DNA from: DASUTB01 sp036374835
GTDB taxonomy: Bacteria > Actinomycetota > Actinomycetes > Jiangellales > Jiangellaceae
Reading direction: 5' to 3'
NCBI GenBank assembly: GCA_036374835.1
Contig: DASUTB010000108.1
Location: 1 to 20,528 of the forward strand
DNA length: 20,528 nt
The notes under the pieces are model-generated. The model ran no database searches and was not told where the DNA came from. It saw only the letters and a program-made list of their open reading frames with translations. Each line of letters starts with the position of its first letter. Position 1 is the first letter of the stretch. Position numbers and translations under genes: made by a program. Below are positions 6,207 through 13,520 of this stretch, piece after piece.

Positions 6207-7050
6207 AGAAGTGGAACAGGCTGCCTTTCCGTTTGGCGATGCGCTCGGAGAGCTTGAACGCGAGGACCCCTGTGGCCAGCCAGCCGAAGGCCGTGGCGAG
6301 CGTCCACGCCCAGCCGCCGGTTCCACTCCAAGGCACGGTTTCACCATCGAACATGACGATCCGCAGCGCTTCGGCGGAGTGGGTCAGGAATATCGGCTGG
6401 CCAATCGCCTCAGCCCAGCCGGGAAGACGGGACAGTGGCATCAGTGCTCCGCTGAAGAACATCAGGAACATCAGCACCATGTCGTTGAGCAGCATGGTTC
6501 GCTTCCAGACCAGAGCGGCGCCGGCGATGATCATCGCAAGGCCGGCCGCCCCGGTGAACAGCAGCAGCAACGGCAGCAGCGCTTCGACCCGCAAGTGCAG
6601 GTCGATGCTGACGAACAGGTTTGTCACGCCGTAAACGATCGCGACGACGATGACGGTCTCGGCGATCGCCGACGCGACCCGACCGATCACGACGTGTACC
6701 CACGACGGCAGTGGGCTGAGGTACGCCTGTTCCAGCGTCCCGGTCTGAATCTCTGCCAGCAACCGCCAGAACATCTTCTGCACATGCAGATAGGTGTAGG
6801 TGAACGCGGACAGACCGATGATCAGCCAGGAGGCGCCTGCGGTGTCCAACGACCATTCCAGCCGGTCGGTGACGATGGCTTCACCCTCGCCGATCGTGAA
6901 CGCGAGCAACAGCATGAACGTGATGAACAGTGGCATCTCGATGAGGATCTGCAACCGTTCGCTCCAGCCCTGCCGCAGGCCCTTGACCGTCTCGTTGCAG
7001 ATAGCGGTCAGCTCACGATCCGGCGTCATCTTCCAAGTGGTCGCGGTCAT
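6205..7050 (-). CDS. ABC-2 type permease
   Basis: A 281-residue membrane protein with six predicted helices and the ABC-2 coupling motif LLAEIQTGTLEQAYLSPLPSW near residues 105-125. It ends in a basic tail KLSERIAKRKGSLFHF. It is the second permease of a drug-exporter-type operon; with its partner and the ATPase it would form a pump moving an unknown compound outward. The ATG at 7050 is one base after the stop of the upstream permease (TGA at 7054-7052), so the genes are translationally coupled; the long in-frame extension beyond 7050 overlaps that gene and is spurious. Confidence 0.85.
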   Translation of the reverse strand: MTATTWKMTPDRELTAICNETVKGLRQGWSERLQILIEMPLFITFMLLLAFTIGEGEAIVTDRLEWSLDTAGASWLIIGLSAFTYTYLHVQKMFWRLLAEIQTGTLEQAYLSPLPSWVHVVIGRVASAIAETVIVVAIVYGVTNLFVSIDLHLRVEALLPLLLLFTGAAGLAMIIAGAALVWKRTMLLNDMVLMFLMFFSGALMPLSRLPGWAEAIGQPIFLTHSAEALRIVMFDGETVPWSGTGGWAWTLATAFGWLATGVLAFKLSERIAKRKGSLFHF

Positions 7051-7051
7051 T

Positions 7052-7909
7052 TCAGGCACCCAGCCTTCCGTCACGTAGGCCACGACGAATCGCCGCCTGG
7101 TAGATCGCCCAGCCGAGAACGAGCAGGATCGCGGCGTGGACGAGCGCCCACGGCAGTGTGCCGTCCGCCCAGACGTCGCCGAGGCTCTCGACGGTGCCGT
7201 CGACCGGCGCCGTAAGCCGGCGGATGGCGTCGACGCCCAGTGTGGTGGGAACGAGTTTCGCGACGAGTTCGAGCCATCCCGGGAACGCGAAGATCGGGAT
7301 GAGCGCACCGTTGAGGAACATGAGGAAGCCCTGGATGACGTGGACGATCGCGCCGATCGAATTGACCACCAGAGCAAGGCCCCCGAGGAGCATGGCGAAG
7401 CCAGCGACGTCGGCGAGCGTCACAAGTATCGGAACGAGGACCGACCACTGGAACGTCAGCTCGACGCCGAGTCCGGCGAACGCGCCAAGGAACGCCGCGC
7501 CGACGGCGGCGGCCACCGCCACCGACTCGATCATGCTCCCGATGAGCCGGCCGACGGACTGCACCCACGGCCGCAACGGGCTGAGCAGGCTCTGCTCCAG
7601 CGTGCCGGTGAACATCTCCTCGAGGACCCCGGACACAATACGCAGCAGAGCGAAGTAGCTGACGACGTATGCGAGGTATCCGGCGAGCGTCATGCCCAGC
7701 AGCTCGGTGACGAACCGTCCGCCGCCGATGAACAGCATGAGGGCCCAGTACGTCGCCGACGCCATGAACAGTTCGAGGACGAGCGGAGTCTTGTGCGCCC
7801 ACATCACCTGCAGGGCCTTTGCAATTTCATTGCCCAACATTCGCAGTCCGGCACCGGCACGTTCAGCGGCCGACGCTAGCTCTGCCTGCGGGGGTGCGAG
7901 TGTCGTCAT
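7052..7909 (-). CDS. ABC-2 type permease
   Basis: A 285-residue protein with six predicted transmembrane helices and the same ABC-2 coupling signature as its partner (EEMFTGTLEQSLLSPLRPWVQ, about residues 105-125). The motif GALIPIFAFPGWLELVAKLVPTTLGVDAIRRL is typical of this transporter class. It probably pairs with the 6205-7050 permease as a heterodimer. The ATG at 7909 is preceded by GGGGGAG, which overlaps the end of the ATPase gene (stop TGA at 7914-7912). A GTG two codons earlier is possible but would sit on the ribosome site. Confidence 0.87.
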   Translation of the reverse strand: MTTLAPPQAELASAAERAGAGLRMLGNEIAKALQVMWAHKTPLVLELFMASATYWALMLFIGGGRFVTELLGMTLAGYLAYVVSYFALLRIVSGVLEEMFTGTLEQSLLSPLRPWVQSVGRLIGSMIESVAVAAAVGAAFLGAFAGLGVELTFQWSVLVPILVTLADVAGFAMLLGGLALVVNSIGAIVHVIQGFLMFLNGALIPIFAFPGWLELVAKLVPTTLGVDAIRRLTAPVDGTVESLGDVWADGTLPWALVHAAILLVLGWAIYQAAIRRGLRDGRLGA

Positions 7910-7911
7910 CG

Positions 7912-8850
7912 TCACTCCCCCTTTACCAGCTGGACGAACACGTCCTCGAGGCTCGGCCGGATCCGGTTCACGCCAATGACCGGCAGACTGTCTTCGTACA
8001 GCACGTCCAGCACTTTGTGGAGATCGTCCTGATCGTTCGTGGGCAGCTGGATCGTCACGTGCCCGTTGCCGGGTTGCTCCACGGCGCGGGTCGGGAATAC
8101 CCGCGACACGACATCGTGCCAACTCGCCACATGTACCTCGAATCTGTCCTCGACATATCGCTCGAGCAACTGGTCGGTCGGAAGATCGATGATGATCCGG
8201 CCCTCACGGATCACCGCCACCCGATCCGCGAGTTCCTCGGCCATCGCCAGCTGGTGGGTGGTCAGCACGATCGTCTTGCCCTCGTCGCGGGCCAACCGGG
8301 TGATCCACTCCCGCACCGTGCGAGCCGCCTCGACGTCCAGCCCGATGGTCGGCTCATCCAGCAGAACGATCGGCGGGTCGCTGACTAGCGCCGCGGCGAC
8401 CGCGACCTTCTGCTGCATCCCGCGCGAGAACCCGCCGACACTCTCGTCGCGCCGCTCCCACAGGTCCAGATCGCGCAGCAGTTGCTCCGCCCGGGGTTTG
8501 ATTTCCGCACCGTGAAGACCCTTCAGGCGGCCGAAGTAGAGCAGGTTCTGCCAGGCGGTCAGGGTCCAGTACACGTTGCGCGAGCCCTCCAGCACGGCAC
8601 CGATCTGCTGAACGGCCTGGCTGCGCGCCGCGCCGATGTCATAGCCACCCAGCGACGCGGTCCCGCTTGTGGGGGTCACCAATCCGGCCATCATCTTGAT
8701 GGCCGTTGTCTTGCCCGCACCGTTCGGTCCGAGGAAGGCCAGCACCTGGCCGGGCGGAACGCGCAGCGATACGTCATCCACGGCGGTGAGATCGCCGAAT
8801 CTCTTGGTCAGACCGCACAGTTCAATGGCCGCGGCACTCCTTTGCATCAT
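7912..8850 (-). CDS. ABC transporter ATPase, DrrA-type exporter class
   Basis: A 312-residue cytoplasmic ATPase. Walker A GPNGAGKTT is at residues 41-49, the signature FSRGMQQ at 141-147 (the FSRGM form of LSGGQ usual in DrrA-like exporters), Walker B IVLLDEP at 161-167 and the switch His199. A C-terminal extension of about 100 residues (after DLPTDQLLERYVEDRFEV) ends in RPSLEDVFVQLVKGE, also typical of this class. The ATG at 8850 has GGAG six bases upstream; a TTG at 8862 would lie on that site. It is the first gene of a three-gene operon divergent from a TetR regulator, with operators in its promoter. The substrate is unknown, probably an antibiotic or other toxic compound. Confidence 0.92.
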   Translation of the reverse strand: MMQRSAAAIELCGLTKRFGDLTAVDDVSLRVPPGQVLAFLGPNGAGKTTAIKMMAGLVTPTSGTASLGGYDIGAARSQAVQQIGAVLEGSRNVYWTLTAWQNLLYFGRLKGLHGAEIKPRAEQLLRDLDLWERRDESVGGFSRGMQQKVAVAAALVSDPPIVLLDEPTIGLDVEAARTVREWITRLARDEGKTIVLTTHQLAMAEELADRVAVIREGRIIIDLPTDQLLERYVEDRFEVHVASWHDVVSRVFPTRAVEQPGNGHVTIQLPTNDQDDLHKVLDVLYEDSLPVIGVNRIRPSLEDVFVQLVKGE

Positions 8851-8861
8851 CGCATGCTCCA

Positions 8862-8878
8862 AACTTATGCCGTAAGCA
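8862..8878. promoter_or_regulatory. TetR-type operator copy 1
   Basis: AACTTA (8862-8867), TGCCG, TAAGCA (8873-8878): an inverted repeat with four core bases paired (CTTA/TAAG). It is near-identical to copy 2 at 8899-8915, with centres 37 bp apart. It lies in the 5' leader of the ABC operon, just before the ribosome site, where bound repressor would block elongation or RNA polymerase escape. Confidence 0.7.
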
Positions 8879-8891
8879 GCAAGTCGTGACG

Positions 8892-8920
8892 ACCGTAGAA
8901 CTTATGGTGTAAGTTGTCAA
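8892..8920 (-). promoter_or_regulatory. ABC operon promoter with TetR-type operator copy 2 in the spacer
   Basis: On the minus strand a perfect TTGACA (8920-8915) is followed after 17 bp by TACGGT (8897-8892). The spacer is occupied by the perfect palindrome AACTTA (8899-8904), TGGTG, TAAGTT (8910-8915). For the divergent TetR gene, TAAGTT (8910-8915) can serve as a -10 box ending 7 nt before its GTG. One bound repressor dimer would therefore shut both directions. Confidence 0.75.
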
Positions 8921-8922
8921 GG

Positions 8923-9621
8923 GTGACGATCACATCGCAGGTGCCGGAAAGGTCGCAGGCCGGCGAGTCGCGACGACGTAGCCAGCCGGAGGCGCAGCGC
9001 ACGCCGTTGAGCCGCGACCGAATCGTAGAAGCCGCGCTCGACTACATCGATCAGCATGGCCTCGACGCGCTGAGCATGCACAAGCTCGGCGGGGAGCTGG
9101 GCGTCAAGGGCATGTCGCTGTACAACCACGTCGCCAACAAGGACGACGTCCTGGATGGCGTCGTCGAGCTGCTGTGGGCAGAGGTCGAGCAGTCTGCACC
9201 ACCCATGTCCGACTGGGTTCAAGGCGTCCGCTCGTTCGCCCGCGCAATGCGCGCGATGGTGCGCCGTCACGCGAATGCCGCGCCACTGATCATCAGTCAA
9301 TCGTTCATGCCGCAGCCGGCACTGCGGGTCGTCCAGGCGCACGCAACCGCAATCGCGCGCGGCGGCGCCGGCAACGACCAGGCGTACGCGCTGCTGCGCA
9401 CCGTCACCTCGTACACTCTCGGCTCCGCCTTCAACGAGGTGTCGTGGGGACGGGGCGACCCGGCATGTGCGCCGACCGTGTCCGACCTGCTGCGGCCCGG
9501 CACGCCCGACGACCTGGCCGCGGTGGCGAACGTCTTCTGCGGCCAGTACGACTACGACGCCGAGTTCGAACTCGGTCTCGACCTCATGCTGCGCGGCGTC
9601 GAAGCCGGCGTTGGGCACTGA
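8923..9621 (+). CDS. TetR-family repressor of the divergent ABC exporter
   Basis: A 232-residue protein with an N-terminal TetR helix-turn-helix after a ~28-residue basic leader: LSRDRIVEAALDYIDQHGLDALSMHKLGGELGVKGMSLYNHVANKDDVLDGV (about residues 29-80). The rest is an all-helical ligand and dimer domain like TetR_C of the AcrR class. I chose the GTG at 8923; the TTG at 8914 lies inside operator copy 2 and would make the coding sequence overlap the operator, whereas the GTG falls 7 nt after a -10-like box. It is divergent from the ABC operon, and two operators between them suggest substrate-induced derepression of the pump plus autoregulation. Confidence 0.88.
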   Translation: MTITSQVPERSQAGESRRRSQPEAQRTPLSRDRIVEAALDYIDQHGLDALSMHKLGGELGVKGMSLYNHVANKDDVLDGVVELLWAEVEQSAPPMSDWVQGVRSFARAMRAMVRRHANAAPLIISQSFMPQPALRVVQAHATAIARGGAGNDQAYALLRTVTSYTLGSAFNEVSWGRGDPACAPTVSDLLRPGTPDDLAAVANVFCGQYDYDAEFELGLDLMLRGVEAGVGH

Positions 9622-9698
9622 GAGATGTCACATCCCGTGGTCCGCGCTCGCGTTAAGCGACCTGGCGGTCGGCTTGACCTTTCGGCCCACTGCAAGGG

Positions 9699-9958
9699 TC
9701 ACAGCCATCCGTTCGGCCGCGCGGCGGCGGCCTCGATGCAGTTGCGCGTACCGGTCTTGCCGATCGCGGACGACAGGTAGTTGCGCACGGTGCTCTCGGA
9801 CAGGTGCAGCTGCCCGGCTATGTCGCGACTGATGCGCCGCCCACCGAAGCCCCCAGCACGAAGAACCCGGACGCTCCGGCCTCCATCGCGCGGCGCAGAT
9901 AGCCGGGCCGGCCGAACGTCGTGACGATCAGCACGCGACGCAGCCATGCGCGCAGGTG
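9699..9958 (-). pseudogene. Response regulator (LuxR/NarL type) remnant
   Basis: Two parts of a NarL-type response regulator remain in different frames. At about 9943-9847 (minus strand) RRVLIVTTFGRPGYLRRAME, followed by AGASGFFVLGA, is the beta4-alpha4-beta5 part of a receiver domain. At about 9846-9699 GRRISRDIAGQLHLSESTVRNYLSS, then AIGKTGTRN ... GWL and a stop, is the end of the LuxR helix-turn-helix. Missing are the first half of the receiver with the phosphorylated aspartate, and about 55 residues linking the two domains, including the LTxRE start of the DNA-binding domain. A frame change occurs near 9838-9856. No partner sensor kinase is nearby. It cannot make a working regulator. Confidence 0.8.
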
Positions 9959-9982
9959 CATGGGGCCGCAATCCAGGCGTGG

Positions 9983-10921
9983 TCATTGGGCAAGGGTGGC
10001 GAAGCCTTCTCGCCAGCTCGGGTAGGCAGGCGTCCAACCGAGCTCACGCCTGGCCTTCGCGTTGGACGATCCACGGGTGGCGGTCATCATGTTGACGCCG
10101 AACTCTCCTATCATCGGCTTGACCAGCCATGCCGGGAGCCGACGCGGTGGCTTGGCACCGATCGCCTCGGCCAGATACGGCAACCATGTCGCCACCGTCG
10201 CAGGCTCGTCGTCCACGATGTTGTAGATGCCGGGTGCGCCGTTCTCAACGGCCGCGACCGTCGCGGTTGCCGCGTCGGCGATGTGGATGAACGAGAAGAC
10301 GCCGGCACCGCCGCCCACCAGTGGCAACTGCCGCTTGCGCACCATCTCCAGCATCGACCCGCCCGGCCCGAGGTCGGTGCCTGGGCCGTAGAACGCGCCG
10401 TAGCGCAGCACGACACCTTCGATGCCGTCCGCCGCGGCGACCGCGGACTCGACGTGCCGGATCGCCGCCAGCGTGTGCTCCGAGTTCTTCGCCGGGTTCG
10501 GGTCCAGCCGGTCGTCCTCGGTCTTGAGTGCGCCTCCAGTGCGCTCGTTCGGCCAGCCGGTGAAGCTCTGCGCGATGAATCGCTTCGCGCCCGCCGAATG
10601 TGCTGCGGTCAGAAGGTGGTCCAAACCTTCGGTGCGCAGCCGATTCGTCGCCGCGAATGCGGTGTCCAGGTCCTTGAAGTTCGGTTCCGAGATCGCGGTG
10701 AGCTGGTGGATGACGACGTCGGGACGCGCGGCCACCACGGCGTCGCGGACCGCGGCTGCGTCCAGCGCGTCCAGCACGACAGGCTCCGCGCCGGCCTTGC
10801 GTAGCTCATCGGCCTTCGCCGCACTGCGGGTCGTTCCGGCTACCTCGTGGCCTGCTGCCCGGAGCGTCGGAACGAGTTGCCTTCCCAGCGCCCCGGTGGC
10901 ACCGGCCAGGAAGATCTTCAT
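9983..10921 (-). CDS. NAD(P)-binding epimerase/dehydratase-like protein, ECF41 target
   Basis: A 312-residue atypical extended SDR. Rossmann motif GATGALG is at residues 7-13, TTRSAAKADEL follows beta2, and VLRYGAFYGPGTDLGPGG and FSFIHIADAA are typical of the epimerase family. The usual YxxxK catalytic pair is absent: the corresponding region reads FIAQSFTGWPNERTG, so it may bind nucleotide without classical epimerase chemistry. The ATG at 10921 has GAGGAGA just upstream. A sequence matching the ECF41 promoter lies 28-54 bases ahead of the ATG. As the 'epimerase' class of COE proteins linked to ECF41 factors, it is the expected target of the divergent sigma factor. Confidence 0.88.
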   Translation of the reverse strand: MKIFLAGATGALGRQLVPTLRAAGHEVAGTTRSAAKADELRKAGAEPVVLDALDAAAVRDAVVAARPDVVIHQLTAISEPNFKDLDTAFAATNRLRTEGLDHLLTAAHSAGAKRFIAQSFTGWPNERTGGALKTEDDRLDPNPAKNSEHTLAAIRHVESAVAAADGIEGVVLRYGAFYGPGTDLGPGGSMLEMVRKRQLPLVGGGAGVFSFIHIADAATATVAAVENGAPGIYNIVDDEPATVATWLPYLAEAIGAKPPRRLPAWLVKPMIGEFGVNMMTATRGSSNAKARRELGWTPAYPSWREGFATLAQ

Positions 10922-10948
10922 GACTTGTCTCCTCTCGTCTACCCCTAC

Positions 10949-10975
10949 GACGAGACTGCCGATCGCACTGTGACA
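10949..10975 (-). promoter_or_regulatory. ECF41-type promoter of the epimerase-like gene
   Basis: On the minus strand TGTCACA (10975-10969) is followed after exactly 16 bp by CGTC (10952-10949). This is the promoter described for ECF41 sigma factors (TGTCACA, 16 bp, CGTC). Transcription would start about 10 bases downstream, leaving a short leader with the ribosome site GAGGAGA. The site faces the epimerase-like gene and not the sigma gene. Confidence 0.85.
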
Positions 10976-10998
10976 CCCGAAGGTGATTGGATCGCACC

Positions 10999-11910
10999 AT
11001 GACGACCGGTGCGCTCGAGCGCCACGATGAGTTGCGCCCGCTGATGTTCTCGATCGCCTACCGCATGCTGGGCAGTGTCACGGAGGCCGAGGACATCGTG
11101 CAGGAGGCGTTCTTACGACTGCACCAGTCGCAGCCGGAGGCGCTCGACTCGCCCGAGGCGTATGCGTCGACCGTGACGACCCGGCTGGCGATCGACCACT
11201 TGCGCTCGGCCCGCGTGCGGCGCGAGCAGTACGTCGGGACGTGGCTGCCCGAGCCGTTACCGACTGCGGACGACGAGGCGGACCCCGCATGGCGTATTGA
11301 GCGGGACGACACGCTTTCCATGGCGTTCCTCGTCCTGCTCGAAGCACTGTCCCCCGTGGAACGTGCGGTCTTCCTACTGCGGGACGTGTTCGGCTACGAC
11401 TACGCCCGGATCGCCCAGATCGTCGACAAGTCTGAGGCGAACTGCCGGCAGATCCTTGCCCGGGCGCACAAGCACCTCGACGCCCGCCGTCCCCGATTCG
11501 AAGCATCCCGGAGCCGGCGCGACGAGCTGGCCGGTCGGTTCCTCGCCGCGTGCCACGCCGGTGACACCGAAGCGCTCGAACAACTCCTCGCCGAGGACGT
11601 GACGTTCTACGGAGACGGTGGCGGCAAGGCTCCGGCGATCACCGCGCCGGCCACCGGACGAACCCGTGTTGCGCGCTTCGTGGCCGGTTTGATGCGGCAG
11701 CTGGCGCAGGTCGGTGGGCGGCTCGAGCCCACTGAAGTCAACGGCCAGCCCGGCTTGCGCTTCGTCGACGCGGACGGCAACCTCGGAGCCGTCCTCGAGC
11801 TGACGATCACCGACGACGGGTATGTCGCGGAGCTGCGCAACGTGCTCAATCCCGACAAGCTGCGCCACCTCGGCCCGCTCGTTGATCCGCAGCGTGCCGC
11901 TGGAACATGA
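10999..11910 (+). CDS. ECF41-family RNA polymerase sigma factor (SigJ-like)
   Basis: A 303-residue protein. Sigma region 2 covers about residues 10-80 (LMFSIAYRMLGSVTEAEDIVQEAFLR) and region 4 about 105-165 (ALSPVERAVFLLRDVFGYDYARIAQIVDKSEANCRQILARAHKHL). A fused SnoaL-like C-terminal domain spans about 175-295. All ECF41 marks are present: WLPEPL (82-87) in the linker, DGGGK (206-210) and NPDKL (284-288). ECF41 factors lack an anti-sigma factor; their own C-terminal domain sets activity. The ATG at 10999 is preceded by AAGGTGA at longer than ideal spacing; a TTG at 10987 is a weaker alternative. The probable target is the divergent epimerase-like gene; the inducing signal is unknown for the family. 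Confidence 0.93.
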   Translation: MTTGALERHDELRPLMFSIAYRMLGSVTEAEDIVQEAFLRLHQSQPEALDSPEAYASTVTTRLAIDHLRSARVRREQYVGTWLPEPLPTADDEADPAWRIERDDTLSMAFLVLLEALSPVERAVFLLRDVFGYDYARIAQIVDKSEANCRQILARAHKHLDARRPRFEASRSRRDELAGRFLAACHAGDTEALEQLLAEDVTFYGDGGGKAPAITAPATGRTRVARFVAGLMRQLAQVGGRLEPTEVNGQPGLRFVDADGNLGAVLELTITDDGYVAELRNVLNPDKLRHLGPLVDPQRAAGT

Positions 11911-11919
11911 CCAACATCA

Positions 11920-12702
11920 TCAGGACCGCTTGATGGCGGTCAGGTAGTCGAACCGGTCGTCGAACTCCAGCACGTCCCGGTCGGCATAGGTTCGCCGCAT
12001 CTCGTCCAGCCCGCGGGCGAGTTCGTCGTCGGCGAAGCTGCTCAGCAGCGACATGTACTGGCTCTCGACCATCCGCAGATAGTGTTCCTTCGGCATCCGG
12101 TGCCGGTAGACCCGGCGCTCCCGCTGGACGGCGAACCCGACCCGGTTGAGCGTCGCCTCCAGCTCGTCGGGGTCCGCGTGCCAGTGCAGCGATCGCTCCA
12201 GGGCCGCTCGGAACAGCGGGTAATCCAGGTCAGGCGGCACATGGACCAGCAGCACCCGCCCATCCGGTGGGAGCCGGCGGTAGAGATTGGCGAACAGGCG
12301 CTCCCGCTGCTCCACATGGTGCACAGCCTCCTTGATCAGCACCTTGTCGTAGCTGCGCGGTTCTTCGGAGAAGACGAGGGCGTCAGCCGCCACCGCCTCG
12401 ACCGGCGCATCCTCGGGGATCTGCGCCAGCATCTGCGGGAACGGATCGACCACGATGACCGGGTGCCGCAGCGGCACCTGCTCGAGGATATCCAGGCTGT
12501 ACATGCCCGTCCCACCACCCAGGTCCACCAGCACGTCATCGGGTTCCAAGCGCAGGCACTCGATCATCCGGCTGGTATGCCACCGGACGAAGTCGCCCGA
12601 GTAGTGCAGGAAGTGGTCGTACTCCGTGGCGAGCCGCTCGTAGTGGACGCGGACGACCTGGTCCGCGTCACTGACCGGTTCGGGCTGTTGCTCGTCTGGC
12701 AT
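11920..12702 (-). CDS. Class I SAM-dependent methyltransferase, last gene of ehu operon
   Basis: A 260-residue protein with the SAM-binding motif VLVDLGGGTGMYSL (residues 57-70), an acidic end of beta2 (VIVVDPFPQML), a motif near VEAVAADALVF and a post-motif helix KEAVHHVEQRERLFANLYRRLPPDGRVLLVHVP. The N-terminus, with VHYERLATEYDHFLHYS, resembles ubiE/arsM-like small-molecule methyltransferases. No cysteine pairs of the arsM type are present. The substrate cannot be read from sequence. Its ATG lies 5 bases after the ehuA stop, so it is surely co-transcribed with the ectoine uptake genes, and its substrate may be a compound linked to that uptake (inference). It converges on the sigma gene, with 9 bases between. 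Confidence 0.82.
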   Translation of the reverse strand: MPDEQQPEPVSDADQVVRVHYERLATEYDHFLHYSGDFVRWHTSRMIECLRLEPDDVLVDLGGGTGMYSLDILEQVPLRHPVIVVDPFPQMLAQIPEDAPVEAVAADALVFSEEPRSYDKVLIKEAVHHVEQRERLFANLYRRLPPDGRVLLVHVPPDLDYPLFRAALERSLHWHADPDELEATLNRVGFAVQRERRVYRHRMPKEHYLRMVESQYMSLLSSFADDELARGLDEMRRTYADRDVLEFDDRFDYLTAIKRS

Positions 12703-12707
12703 GTCGC

Positions 12708-13520
12708 TTAGTGTTGCAGGACGGCCTGCAGGAACGCCTTGGTGCGTTCCCGCTCGGGTTCGGTGAAGATCTTCTCCGGCGTCCCCTCTTCGTGGATCTG
12801 ACCGTCGAAGAAGAACAGCACGCGGTCGGCGACCTCACGCGCGAAGCCCATCTCGTGGGTGACGATGATCATGGTCATGTCGGTCTGCTCGGCGAGCTTG
12901 CGCAGCACGTTGAGCACCTCACCGACGAGCTCGGGGTCGAGGGCGGCGGTCACCTCGTCGAACAGCATCACCTTCGGGCGCATCGCGAGCGCCCGCGCGA
13001 TCGCGACGCGTTGTTGCTGGCCGCCGGAGAGCCGACTCGGGTGCTCGTCCGCCTTGTCGGTGAGCCCGACCATGTCGAGCAGCTCGCGCGCCCGCTCCTC
13101 GGCTTCGGCACGGTCCAGCCCAAGCACACTCATCGGTGCTTCGGTGATATTGCGCAGTGCGGTCATGTGCGGGAACAGATTGAAGTGCTGGAAGACCATT
13201 CCCAGCTTCGTCCGCATCGAACGCAGATGCTTCTCGTTTGCCGGCACCAGCTTGCCCCGGCGCTCCATGTGCCACAGATGCTCGCCGTCGACGATGACGT
13301 AACCGCTCTGAATGTCCTCCAGGGTCATCAGCACGCGCAGGATCGTGGTCTTGCCCGACCCGCTCGGCCCGATGATGGCCAGCTTCTCGGCAGGTTCGAC
13401 CTGAAGGTCGAGTTGCCGGCACACCTGCGTTTCACCGAAAGACTTGCTGACCTTGCGGAACTCGACGATGTACCGCGCGTCGGGGCGGGCGTCGTCAGAC
13501 GACGCGTTCGACTGTGCCAT
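12708..13520 (-). CDS. ehuA: Ectoine/hydroxyectoine ABC transporter ATPase
   Basis: A 270-residue polar-amino-acid-type ABC ATPase. Walker A GPSGSGKTT is at residues 51-59, the Q-loop in GMVFQHFNLFPHMT, the signature LSGGQQQ at 164-170, Walker B VMLFDE at 184-189 and the switch His222. It energises import through EhuC and EhuD. The insertion DGEHLWHMERRGKLVPANEKHLR after beta3 is typical of EhuA and close relatives. Its ATG lies 26 bases inside the end of ehuD, indicating translational coupling. The specific ectoine role rests mainly on EhuB and gene order; alone it would be called a glutamine/polar amino acid transporter ATPase. Confidence 0.88.
   Translation of the reverse strand: MAQSNASSDDARPDARYIVEFRKVSKSFGETQVCRQLDLQVEPAEKLAIIGPSGSGKTTILRVLMTLEDIQSGYVIVDGEHLWHMERRGKLVPANEKHLRSMRTKLGMVFQHFNLFPHMTALRNITEAPMSVLGLDRAEAEERARELLDMVGLTDKADEHPSRLSGGQQQRVAIARALAMRPKVMLFDEVTAALDPELVGEVLNVLRKLAEQTDMTMIIVTHEMGFAREVADRVLFFFDGQIHEEGTPEKIFTEPERERTKAFLQAVLQH

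Noticed and set aside
9626..9652. Second ECF41 promoter (TGTCACA after the TetR gene)
   Set aside because: The -10 part 16 bp downstream is CGCG, not CGTC, and no gene follows on that strand.
9674..9699. Fourth MerR-type site (TTGACCTT ... GCAAGG)
   Set aside because: The spacing resembles the real sites, but the dyad arms are broken and no TANNNT box follows at the expected place; it lies in the 3' end of a pseudogene.
9699..10037. Intact 112-residue LuxR-type regulator
   Set aside because: Only the second half of the helix-turn-helix is homologous; the rest of that frame overlaps another gene or is a frameshifted receiver fragment.
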